Shown: one piece after another, positions 7,552-14,415 of the stretch
Layout of the letters: every line of letters begins with the position of its first letter
Position numbering within the stretch: the stretch's first letter is position 1
Source of the DNA: an uncultured Actinomycetes bacterium
GTDB lineage: Bacteria > Actinomycetota > Thermoleophilia > Solirubrobacterales > Solirubrobacteraceae
DNA: 17,025 bases
Assembly: GCA_937888775.1 (NCBI GenBank)
Contig: CALAQT010000317.1
Span: forward strand, 1-17,025
Direction of reading: 5' to 3'
Made by a program: the position numbers and the translations under genes
The notes under the pieces: model-generated
What the model saw: the letters and a program-made list of their open reading frames with translations, nothing else
Database searches by the model: none
Told to the model about the DNA's origin: nothing

Positions 7552-7596
7552 TTGTGGTCGAGGCGGTCGGGGATTCGAGTCCCCTCGGTCACCCCT
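7552..7596 (+). pseudogene. tRNA-His 3' half (possible att scar)
   Basis: Anticodon loop TTGTGGT (7552-7558), stem strand CGAGG, variable CGGTC, T arm GGGGA-TTCGAGT-CCCCT, acceptor strand CGGTCAC (7586-7592), then C at the discriminator and CCT where CCA would be. A C discriminator and GTG anticodon are the hallmarks of tRNA-His. The 5' neighbour (CCAGG) cannot pair with CGAGG, so the 5' half is missing. This is the footprint left when an element integrates at the anticodon loop. Confidence 0.7.
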
Positions 7597-7836
7597 AACG
7601 TGCCTGCAAATGGACGGCTCTCAGACTGTCGCAGCCTTCGCGCCATAATCCGTCAGTCCATATTGGGGTCTGGTGTCTCGTTGAGCGCTCAGCCGGTGAT
7701 GCTAGGCCTGCCGCCGGGACGGTCGTTCGCGTGCCATTCGTGGCGGTCCGAAGCCCAACCGGTCAGGGCGCCGCTGGCCGTAGGCCTGCGATGGTGATCT
7801 CAATGAGCCGGCGGACGGCCTCTCGGGGAGCGGCAT

Positions 7837-9942
7837 TCATGCTGCTGCTCGCGACGGCCGACCGCCGGGGGCGCCGAGCGGGATGTCCGGACCCTCGGCG
7901 GCAGGCTTCTGAAGATGCTCGCAGAGGGCATCAACCACACTCGGGTCAAACTGGCCGCCGGCATTCCGCCTTAGCTCGGTGATTGCTTCGGCGGGGGCGA
8001 CGCGTCTTTGGTAGGGGCGCTCGGTGGTCATGGCGTCGTATGCGTCGCATGCGGCGATGATGCGGGAGCCGAGCGGGATCTTCGTCGCGGTGAGACGGTC
8101 GGGGTATCCGGTGCCGTCCCAGCGCTCATGGCTTGACCTGACGAGGGCTGCGACCTGGCGCAGCGCGGGGGCGACATTGAGGATCCTCTCCCCGATGAGG
8201 GTGTGCTGACGCATGAAGCTCAGCTCGCTGTCGTTCAGCGGGCCGGGCTTGTTCAGGATCGCTTCGGGGACGGCCAGCTTGCCGATGTCGTGCAGCTCGG
8301 CTGCCCTGCGAAGCTCATCGAGATGTTCGGAGTCGAGGCCGAACCGTCGGCCTATTGCGACGGCCAGCAGCCCCACATCGCAGACATGGTCGTACAGCGT
8401 GGGCTCGCGCTCGGTGAGCAGCTGCATGAGAACCCGTTGGGTTTGTGTGTAGGTCGAGCGTCCGCCGCCCTTCTCCGCGTACATGCGTTCATCGGCGAGG
8501 CTCAGCGCCAGGGTTGCTGACGTGGCCTCCTCGGGCATGACCACCACACCGCAGGCCGCTGTTACTGCGAAGCCGCTCCCTTGCTCCGCGAGCGCCGCGT
8601 TCGCTCGCGCGACCAGGGGGTTGCTGCGGGGGAAGCGTCCGTTCAGAAGCACGCAGAACTCGTCTCCTCCCAGCCTGTATGCCTCTCCCTGGCCCTCGGC
8701 TACCGCAGCGAGCGCCGTGCCGAGGCGGGCAAGCAGGGAGTCTCCCGCGCCGTGGCCGAAGTCGTCGTTGTAGCGCTTGAAGCCGTTGAGGTCGAAGAAC
8801 ACGAGCGTGGCACGCACGCCTCTCATGCTGGCCTCCACGGCGTGATCCAGATCGTCCATCAGTCGCCGGCGGTTTCCCAGGCCGGTGAGTGGGTCGGTGA
8901 CCGCATCCATGGTCTGTTGCCGGAGCATGTGTACGTTCTCGACGTAGGTGAGCGCCGCGCGGGCAAACGTCACAAGCAGCGCGCCACCCGCAAGGCCCAC
9001 CGACACGAGCGTCAGCGAGCGTATCGATGCACTGATCATCAAGGCGAGCGAGACCAGGCCGGCGATCGCGGGGAGGATGATCGTGTGAGGCGCGAGCGTG
9101 GTGCGTCGCCGTCTAATGGGCGCGGGCTGCCACGCTGCGAGCGCCATGATGGCCATCGCGGCCGGCCACATCGTGTCGAGTATCCGGCCGGGTACATAGG
9201 TGTCCGTCGCTTCCTGGTAGACGAAGATCATGTCGGCGCCGGCGGAGATCGCAAGGCTGAGGCCCAGGTACAGCCACTGTCGACCCGGCCGCCATCCAGA
9301 CAGGGCGAACCCGAGGGTGACGAACACCAGCAGCAGGAAGTCTCCCAGCGGATATGCCAGATTGACGCCGACGGCAGCGGCATTTCCGGTGGCGGCATGC
9401 TCGACGGCGGGGAACACGAGATCCGCGCCGATCGCAGCGATGGTCAACCCGACGACCAGCCCGTCAAGCCAGACCGCGGCTCCAGAGTGGCGAAAATGTG
9501 ACCGCATCAGCAGCAGCAGGCCTACATAGAAGGCGGGGTAGGTAGCCAGATACAGTGCGTCCGCGATCGACGGATAGGGAGGATGCGCGACGTTTTCAAG
9601 CCACAACGTCCAGACGAGATCCCCGCCGGTCCACGCCACCAGACCCACAGTGATCAGCAGCCACGCCGTCCGGTCCTCGCGTCGGCGAAACACTCGTGCG
9701 GCACAAACGCCAACCGCTAGCACCTCGATCGCCGTGTAGACGCCATCCTCGATGAAGCCATCAAGCGCAGGACGGCCGACGTGGAACAGCGCGTGCAACG
9801 CATGCAGAAGTATGCCGGCGGCCATCACGACGCACGCGAACGCGAGTACCCGTGACCTTGACTGAGGGAAGTGCGTCATCCGATACAGCGAGGCGGTGAA
9901 CCTCAGCCCGTGCGCGGATTCCGCGGCTGGGTGCTCGCTCAT
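7837..9942 (-). CDS. Membrane GGDEF / HD-GYP hybrid (cyclic-di-GMP turnover)
   Basis: 701 aa from the ATG at 9942 (MSEHPAAES). ATGs at 10035 and 9879 are alternatives and none has a clear ribosome site. The N-terminal ~320 residues form about eight or nine membrane helices, probably a sensor. The GGDEF domain (about 345-500) has TDPLTGLGNRRR, FFDLNGFKRYND and RLGGDEF at about 423-429, so diguanylate cyclase activity (2 GTP to c-di-GMP) is expected. No RxxD inhibitory site precedes the motif. The HD-GYP-like domain (about 503-680) has YDH (519), LHDIGKL (His551, Asp552), QHTLIGERI (His580) and SSHERWDGTGYP, which would hydrolyse c-di-GMP. The first His of the usual HHE triplet is Ser (604), so one metal ligand differs. 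It stands alone between tRNA scars. Confidence 0.9.
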   Translation of the reverse strand: MSEHPAAESAHGLRFTASLYRMTHFPQSRSRVLAFACVVMAAGILLHALHALFHVGRPALDGFIEDGVYTAIEVLAVGVCAARVFRRREDRTAWLLITVGLVAWTGGDLVWTLWLENVAHPPYPSIADALYLATYPAFYVGLLLLMRSHFRHSGAAVWLDGLVVGLTIAAIGADLVFPAVEHAATGNAAAVGVNLAYPLGDFLLLVFVTLGFALSGWRPGRQWLYLGLSLAISAGADMIFVYQEATDTYVPGRILDTMWPAAMAIMALAAWQPAPIRRRRTTLAPHTIILPAIAGLVSLALMISASIRSLTLVSVGLAGGALLVTFARAALTYVENVHMLRQQTMDAVTDPLTGLGNRRRLMDDLDHAVEASMRGVRATLVFFDLNGFKRYNDDFGHGAGDSLLARLGTALAAVAEGQGEAYRLGGDEFCVLLNGRFPRSNPLVARANAALAEQGSGFAVTAACGVVVMPEEATSATLALSLADERMYAEKGGGRSTYTQTQRVLMQLLTEREPTLYDHVCDVGLLAVAIGRRFGLDSEHLDELRRAAELHDIGKLAVPEAILNKPGPLNDSELSFMRQHTLIGERILNVAPALRQVAALVRSSHERWDGTGYPDRLTATKIPLGSRIIAACDAYDAMTTERPYQRRVAPAEAITELRRNAGGQFDPSVVDALCEHLQKPAAEGPDIPLGAPGGRPSRAAA

Positions 9943-10327
9943 CGGTGGAGTTGGTCTGGTCGGGCCTGCGACATGGGATCTCCAATGGCCAGGTCGCTGC
10001 GGATGCGGTGGCCCCGCTCCTGGAGGTATGTTCATGATCGACCGGGCGGGCGAGAAAGCTGAGCACGCCTGGGAAGCCGTGGACGGCTATCTCCCTCGGG
10101 GTCATGGGCTGTCGCCCACACCTGGCGGACGCCGTGGCTCGGACGTAAGTCGCCTCTCGGTGTGCAGCTACTCCAGCGCGCCGAGGACGCTGACGGACGG
10201 GCGCTTCGTTGTCCACCCCTCACCGGCTAGCTGACGTGCCCACGGACGTTGTGAACGGTTGAGGAGGCATCCGGGCCTCATCCCAGGCTGTGGGTCTACG
10301 AGAACTCAGTTCGATGGGAGGACCCGG
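9943..10327. other. Gene-free stretch, left end of the IS481 fragment
   Basis: No supported gene. Open readings on either strand show no domain. The last part, from about TGTGGGTCTACGAGAACTC (10289 on), directly precedes the IS481 start codon and may hold the element's left terminal repeat, but no partner repeat exists in the window to confirm it. Confidence 0.35.
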
Positions 10328-10622
10328 ATGCAGATTCACGGTAGAGCAAAGCTCGGACCGGCTGGGCCGCTGGCGTTGACGCAGGCGGTGTTGGACGGGA
10401 TGACGTTGAGGCAGGCCGCTGGCTGCTTTGGTGTCTCGGTGGCGACGGCTCATCGCTGGTGGCATCGACGCTCCGATGCCAGCGTCGATGAGCTCGCCTC
10501 GGGAGCCTGGCTGTTCGACCGCTCCAGCCGTCCTCGGCGCAGCCCGCGGCTGCTCGACGCGATCGAGCAGCCGCGGATCTGCGAGGCCAGGCGGCACACC
10601 GGGTGGGGGCCACGACTCATAA
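10328..10622 (+). pseudogene. IS481-family transposase, N-terminal fragment
   Basis: The start ATG at 10328 has GGGAGGA upstream. The protein reads MQIHGRAKLGPAGPLALTQA, VLDGMTLRQAAGCFGVSVAT, HRWWHRR, then GAWLFDRSSRPRRSP and RHTGWGPRLI. This is the helix-turn-helix and linker of an IS481 transposase. It breaks off at PRLI (about 10620), where the bases become the anticodon loop of a tRNA. The frame stays open to 10735 but encodes tRNA antiparallel junk after the break. The rve catalytic domain (about 200 residues) is missing. The bases CGACTCAT belong equally to both partners of the junction. Confidence 0.85.
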
Positions 10623-10657
10623 TCGGTAGGTCCCTGGTTCGAGTCCAGGCGGGCCCA
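10614..10657 (+). pseudogene. tRNA-Met/Ile2 (CAT) 3' half fused to IS481
   Basis: Anticodon loop CTCATAA (10616-10622), stem strand TCGGT, variable AGGTC, a perfect T arm CCTGG-TTCGAGT-CCAGG (10633-10649), acceptor strand CGGGCCC (10650-10656) and discriminator A; TTG replaces CCA. The 5' half is replaced by IS481 sequence, so no tRNA can be made. Elongator Met and lysidine-modified Ile2 cannot be told apart from this half. It probably marks an integration or excision site. Confidence 0.8.
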
Positions 10658-10784
10658 TTGCATGAACCAGCAGGACCAGAGAGGACTCAGATGGACATCC
10701 CCTCTAGATCTATCCTGCAAATGGGGCAGTTTTGATGCAAATAGGCCGACAACCATGGACATCGGATCTCGCGCCAAATGAGCG

Positions 10785-10829
10785 ACTCGTAAGCAACTCG
10801 TCAGCAAGAATCGCCCAACTCGTCAGCAA
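10785..10829 (+). repeat. Three direct repeats ACTCGT(A/C)AGCA with 11/22-bp phasing
   Basis: ACTCGTAAGCA (10785), ACTCGTCAGCAA (10796) and ACTCGTCAGCAA (10818) start 11 and 22 bp apart. They lie between the tRNA-Met/Ile2 half and the integrase stump, where arm-type integrase or excisionase sites would be expected. The function is inferred. Confidence 0.55.
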
Positions 10830-10843
10830 ACGGTCTGCTCTAG

Positions 10844-10963
10844 AGGCGCGCCAGCCTGAGCACGACCGAAATCTACATGCACCACGCGCCCAAGCACGAC
10901 GCGGCGCAGCGGCTCACGCAGGCGTTTGGCCGGTCAGAACACGCCGTGGTGGAGACCGTCTAG
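10844..10963 (+). pseudogene. Tyrosine recombinase (integrase), C-terminal stump
   Basis: The frame open from 10844 reads SLSTTEIYMHHAP, KHDAAQRLTQAF and a tail to TAG 10961-10963. This is the last segment of a phage-type tyrosine integrase. The Tyr in TTEIYMHH is the catalytic nucleophile that would form the DNA-protein link. The preceding MGH-like His block and the rest (300 or more residues, including the catalytic Arg and core) are missing, and an in-frame stop lies at 10841. Its stop shares bases with the stop of the convergent minus-strand gene, so the junction at this end looks original. It sits between two tRNA 3' halves, which fits an integrative-element remnant. Confidence 0.8.
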
Positions 10964-11289
10964 TCGAAAGGGATGCTCTTGCCCGTGGCCGACTCACCCG
11001 CGAGCGACCGAAGCTTCTCGATGCCTGCGCGCACACGTTCCAGGTCGAGGGGCAAGTCCTCGCACCACTGGCCAAGGACCGGCGGCATGCTGACGATCCA
11101 TTCAAATGTGCTCGCGGCGTCGGGCTCCACGCAGACTCGCTTGAGGACGTCGGTCGTATCGATGGACCAGCGGGAACGTTTCCGGCTCCACAAATCGTAG
11201 TCCTGGTGGTCCCCAACCATCCTTCCGGACGCGAGCAGTCGCTCTGCCGCTGCAATCCGCTCGGTCACCATGAGCGCCGCTTGGGACAT
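10960..11289 (-). CDS. Unrecognised small protein (about 109 aa), possibly truncated
   Basis: The frame ends at 10960 and is open far upstream; MSQAALMVTERI (ATG 11289) is a reasonable start, with an ATG at 11271 and a GTG at 11268 as alternatives. No ribosome site decides between them. It has helical stretches, RIAAAERLLASGRM, then DYDLWSRKRSRWSIDTTDVL and a C-terminal helix LERVRAGIEKLRSLAGE. From memory, this layout (a helix, a W..R...W..D....L segment and a late amphipathic helix) resembles the N-terminal segment of some phage-related or TIR-like nucleotide-binding proteins. If so, the effector domain is absent. It lies downstream of the pilin in the same direction and ends tail-to-tail with the integrase stump. 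Function unknown. Confidence 0.5.
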   Translation of the reverse strand: MSQAALMVTERIAAAERLLASGRMVGDHQDYDLWSRKRSRWSIDTTDVLKRVCVEPDAASTFEWIVSMPPVLGQWCEDLPLDLERVRAGIEKLRSLAGESATGKSIPFD

Positions 11290-11359
11290 GGTGCAGGTCA
11301 CGGTAGCCCACGCAGACCACCCGTGGCGTGGGGTGCGAAACCGCGACGCCTTGTACCCT

Positions 11360-11806
11360 CTACCAGCTCCCCGAGAGGCATCCTTTGCTCCCAGCGGCTT
11401 GCACGCATGTGCGGCTGGCACTACCTTCCGCGTTCCTTGTGAGCGTGAAGGTGTCACCACTCGAGGATTCGGCGGTGACCGTGTACGTCGTCGCCGTACC
11501 CGAAGCTGCGCTCAGGTAGGCTTCCTTTTTGGTCGCCGTGGTGATGATCGACGGCTCATACGCCTTGAGAGACGCAGGCCCCGTGAGGGTCGCGTAGCCG
11601 CCGTTGTTGTCCGTCGCGATCATCTCGGCCGTGGTCTGGGCCGTGCGTGCAAGCTCCTTCGCCTGGGCGTCGGTGGCCTTGCTCTTCTGGCTGAGGAACG
11701 AGGGGATGGCGATCGCGGCGAGGATGCCGATGATCAGGATGACGACCAGGAGCTCGATGAGCGTGAAGCCTGCCGCATCACCAAAACGCCGCCGAGGAGG
11801 TTGCAT
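11360..11806 (-). CDS. Type IV pilin-like protein with class III prepilin signal
   Basis: 148 aa from the ATG at 11806, chosen because it leaves a short basic leader (MQPPRRRFGDAAG) before the prepilin peptidase site G|FTLIELLVV. The mature N-terminus is the classic hydrophobic pilin helix (ILIIGILAAIAIPSFL) with the conserved Glu at mature position 5. The remainder is a small Thr/Ser/Ala-rich globular head (TDNNGGYATLTGPASL), closing with a Cys pair (CVQAAGSKGC) that could form the disulfide loop. A prepilin peptidase would cut and methylate it; assembly needs a PilB/PilC-type machine that is not in the window. No strong ribosome site is seen. The orphan pilin lies 207 bp from a tRNA-Pro scar, so it may be cargo. 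Confidence 0.88.
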   Translation of the reverse strand: MQPPRRRFGDAAGFTLIELLVVILIIGILAAIAIPSFLSQKSKATDAQAKELARTAQTTAEMIATDNNGGYATLTGPASLKAYEPSIITTATKKEAYLSAASGTATTYTVTAESSSGDTFTLTRNAEGSASRTCVQAAGSKGCLSGSW

Positions 11807-12013
11807 GCAGCCGCTATCGGTCGTAGATAGGTATCGCTTGAGCGCTGCACGGGGCGCTCGAGCTGAGCGCCGTTCAGCTTCGCCGGGACCCGGAGGCCCG
11901 ACACGGCGGGACCCCAACCAGGCCACGAACTGCCCGGCATAGGGCGGCACCTAGCGGCAACCACAGGCCCGTAAACGCTGGCCGGGAGACTAGGCGGCAT
12001 GGGGCCTGCGCCC

Positions 12014-12058
12014 CTGGGGGCCGGGCGGTCGCAGGTTCAAATCCTGTCTCCCCGACCA
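12014..12058 (+). pseudogene. tRNA-Pro (GGG) 3' half with CCA (possible att scar)
   Basis: Anticodon loop CTGGGGG (12014-12020, anticodon GGG), stem strand CCGGG, variable CGGTC, T arm GCAGG-TTCAAAT-CCTGT, acceptor strand CTCCCCG (12048-12054), discriminator A and an encoded CCA (12056-12058). The 5' side (GCGCC) cannot form the anticodon stem, and no D arm or acceptor partner can be drawn upstream without mismatches. Only the half from the anticodon loop onward is genuine. The well-preserved 3' half suggests a fairly recent event or continuing use as an att site. Confidence 0.75.
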
Positions 12059-12609
12059 TTTGCCCGAAGGTCGAACCATCCCAGTCCCCCAAGCGGGGGC
12101 TGGGGGTTCGGCTCCCGGCGGGCGTCGAGAGCGGGTGCAGCAACTAATCAGTGCGGTGATGGCGGTCAAGTAGCGGCCCACCCAACGGCCGTGGTTATGC
12201 GCTGGTATCGTACGTGCTGCGATCCATCCAGGAGGCGGCTGCGAGCCACCAGGAGCCATTCGGGTTGCCGGCCATGTTCAGGCCGATTGAGCTACGGCGC
12301 AGCGGACATAGCCATCCGCAACCTCAAGTCTGGAGGTTCCCGTGCATCTGCCTGGACACATGCGTCAACGCTTCGGCGAGCTGGTCGAAGAGGCCACGGA
12401 GATGGGCCATCTTCCCGTCACCGGTTGCCGATCTTGACCCTCGCGCCCGTGAGGAAGCCGCTGCGGGAATCGAGTTCTTGAACCCTACGACCTTTGGACG
12501 AGCCAGGGATCAGCTTGAGGGATCAGATGTCATCCGGCGCCTGCACAAGGACAGCCCGCGAGGACCCCGTCGAAGAGAGCTCCGAGGAGCCGTGATCGCG
12601 CAGGCACGT
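12059..12609. other. Stretch without a clear gene; possible decayed ORF
   Basis: After the tRNA-Pro scar and its hairpin no intact gene is recognised. On the plus strand MRQRFGELVEEATEMGHLP (from about 12360) has coding character but soon stops, and a neighbouring frame continues with LDPRAREEAAAGIEFLNP and DQLEGSDVIRRLHKDSP (to about 12560). The two could be one frameshifted gene. No family is recognised. Confidence 0.3.
12080..12104 (+). terminator. Strong hairpin 22 bp after the tRNA-Pro scar
   Basis: CCCAG-t-CCCCC (12080-12090) pairs with GGGGG-CTGGG (12095-12104) with an AAGC loop and a one-base bulge. The position just after a CCA end is where a tRNA terminator sits, so it may have come with the original tRNA-Pro locus. 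Confidence 0.6.
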
Positions 12610-14415
12610 TCATCGACGGCCGGGCCTCGCCGCCGAGACCGTGATCACCCGCGAGGCGTCCGCGCCGGGGAGCCATGGCGCGGCTTGCAGGGTCACGCGG
12701 GCGAGCACAGTCGCTTGCGTGATGGTCGGCTTCTGCGCCTCCGCGACCTCGACCTGGAGGTCATACGGGCGGTGATAGCCCACGACGTGCACGCCGCGCC
12801 GCTGGAGCCAGTAGCTGATCAGGGGCTCGAGCGGCAACGCGGCAAACCCTCGCTGCGTCAGCAGGACCGTCTCGCTGGGTCTCACCGCATGATCGAGGCG
12901 AGCGGTGATCGTGCGCAGGGGCCGAAACTCGGGCTGGTGAGCGTCGGGGCGCTCGGCTGCCGCGACGGCAAGCGCACACAGGGTGAGCGCACCCGTGGCC
13001 GCGAGCGGCCACCAGCGGACCGCCGCTCGGGTCGGCAAGGACGGGGGCTCCGACGACGAGCTTCTCCCTCGCCCTGTCGCCCAACCGTGCACCAGTACCG
13101 CGCTCGACCACAGCACGAGCAGCCAAACCCACATCCCCACCAGTGATCCCCACCAGAGCGTGTAGCCGAGCGAATGTACGCCACCGACAGGCGTCGCGCT
13201 CGCCACCCATGCGAGCGTTCCGCATAGAAGCACGCCGATGAGGCCTCCGGTGACGAGGTCGCCCCGACGCGCGCGGATGGCGGCTAACGTCGTCAAGGCC
13301 AGGGCACAAAGGACGAGCACAGCAGAGATGGTGCTGGGGGCGCTCGGAACGGCCCAGACGTCCCGCAGTCGCGTGTCGCCGTAGTCGCCGCCACTGACGA
13401 CGCCAACCTGGTGTCCACTGTGGTCGTACACCTCACTTTCGGGCGCTCTCAGCCAGCGCGGCGGGACGCCCACCGCGCGCACAAGGACACGCCAGCCGAC
13501 GCTTGCGCCCTCGGTCCTTCCGCGCGCGCGGGCGGCCGAGGCGAGCGCGCTCAGGTTCCCTGGCGAGTGTGTGAACTCCTCGACGAGCGGAGCGCTCCAG
13601 CAGATCAGCACCACAAGTAGCGTTGTGAGCACCGGGCGCCATAGCCCACCGTTGCGCTGCTCTCCGCGTGCCGTGGCGGCCCGATCGCCACCTCGACGGG
13701 CACGGGAGATCAGTAGACCGATTACCCCAACCCCAAGTAGACCGGCAGCGGGTGCGACGTACGCGAGATGACACTGGACCACGAAGCTCGCGAGCAGCAC
13801 GGCCAGCGGCAGCAGCCATCGATCTCCGCACGCCAGCGACCAGCACGTGAAGCTCAAGAGCATGAGTGGGAACAGGCCAGCCGCTGGGTTCAAGATGCCA
13901 TGCAAGGCTTCGGTGCCAAGCGAGTGAGACATCAGTGCGATCGCCGCGGCCGCGGCAAACATCAGCACCCTTCCTCCTCTCCTGCGCGCGAGAGCAACGC
14001 TTCCGAGGATCGCCGCGGTGTTGAATGCTGTCATCGTCAGCGTGAGTGCTACGGGACCATCAAATCGCGCAGGTAGCGCGAGCAACCAATACAGCATCGG
14101 ACCCGGGCTGAATGTCAGGCGGCCAACCACTCCCGACGCCATCGAGTACTGGCCCACGAGAGGCGTGTGCGAGGTGAAGACGTCGTATGCGTGAGTGGCG
14201 ATCGTCCCCTGATCGGCCACCGGCAGCCACCCGTTGGCGACGGCTCGAGCGCCGGCGACGATCACCGGGAGGGCCGCGACAAGTCCCGCGAATGCGGTTA
14301 GGGCATGGCGCTCAGCCACCGTCGCCGGGGAAAGCCGACGACGAGCTTCGGTTGATGGGGAGACCGAGCACGAAGTACTGGCGCTCACAGGAGGAACATT
14401 ATGCTGTACGGGCAC
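12610..14415 (-). CDS. Polytopic membrane protein, GT-C glycosyltransferase-like
   Basis: 601 aa from the GTG at 14415; the start is uncertain because no ribosome site is seen, and a GTG shortly downstream (VSAST) is possible. There are about eleven hydrophobic helices between about residue 35 and 480, with a soluble loop around residues 285-345 and a soluble C-terminal part of about 100 residues. After the first helix comes NGWLPVADQGTIATHAYDVF, then GQYSMASGVVG and LTFSPGPMLYWLLALP. An acidic residue in the first outer loop followed by a PGP-type segment is seen in actinobacterial GT-C/GT39-like proteins, which use polyprenyl-phosphate sugars outside the membrane. Activity, donor and acceptor are unknown. 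The C-terminal part (LLTQRGFAALPLEPLISYWL) looks like an outer domain. It follows the lipoprotein gene on the same strand with a 339-bp gap, so probably separate units. Confidence 0.75.
   Translation of the reverse strand: MPVQHNVPPVSASTSCSVSPSTEARRRLSPATVAERHALTAFAGLVAALPVIVAGARAVANGWLPVADQGTIATHAYDVFTSHTPLVGQYSMASGVVGRLTFSPGPMLYWLLALPARFDGPVALTLTMTAFNTAAILGSVALARRRGGRVLMFAAAAAIALMSHSLGTEALHGILNPAAGLFPLMLLSFTCWSLACGDRWLLPLAVLLASFVVQCHLAYVAPAAGLLGVGVIGLLISRARRGGDRAATARGEQRNGGLWRPVLTTLLVVLICWSAPLVEEFTHSPGNLSALASAARARGRTEGASVGWRVLVRAVGVPPRWLRAPESEVYDHSGHQVGVVSGGDYGDTRLRDVWAVPSAPSTISAVLVLCALALTTLAAIRARRGDLVTGGLIGVLLCGTLAWVASATPVGGVHSLGYTLWWGSLVGMWVWLLVLWSSAVLVHGWATGRGRSSSSEPPSLPTRAAVRWWPLAATGALTLCALAVAAAERPDAHQPEFRPLRTITARLDHAVRPSETVLLTQRGFAALPLEPLISYWLQRRGVHVVGYHRPYDLQVEVAEAQKPTITQATVLARVTLQAAPWLPGADASRVITVSAARPGRR

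Larger units (their letters stand above)
6625..7836. other. 1.2-kb stretch without a supported gene
   Basis: Open readings here have no recognisable domain, and several run through tRNA-like sequence. The stretch holds a perfect inverted repeat (6979-7006), a smaller hairpin GGAGCC/GGCTCC (7253-7271), two direct repeats (7332-7352) and two tRNA-His-like 3' halves (7384-7425 and 7552-7596). It is best read as decayed integration-site DNA between the CHAT module and the GGDEF gene. Confidence 0.55.

Noticed and set aside
8581..9501. 306-codon plus-strand reading
   Set aside because: It lies antisense within the GGDEF/HD-GYP gene and has no domain; it is very rich in Arg, Glu, Asp and His, as is typical of shadows.
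10703..10737. Shared CCTGCAAATGG after two tRNA scars (also near 7602)
   Set aside because: It is an 11-base match at different distances from the scars with no further similarity; chance is a sufficient explanation.
10220..10807. Minus-strand reading with ARLDSNQGPTDYES
   Set aside because: It is a translation of the antisense of the tRNA-Met/Ile2 half and of the IS481 fragment.
11981..12058. A complete tRNA-Pro gene
   Set aside because: The length is right (77 bases) and an acceptor-like CCGGGAG exists, but the anticodon stem cannot form and one acceptor pair fails. Only the 3' half is credible.
11990..12259. Minus-strand reading with RQDLNLRPPGPQG and a related frame with VGETGFEPATA
   Set aside because: These are translations of the antisense of the tRNA-Pro half, a familiar false-protein artefact.
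12214..13146. 310-codon plus-strand reading
   Set aside because: Its right two thirds are antisense to the membrane-protein gene; only the left part could be a decayed gene and is noted separately.
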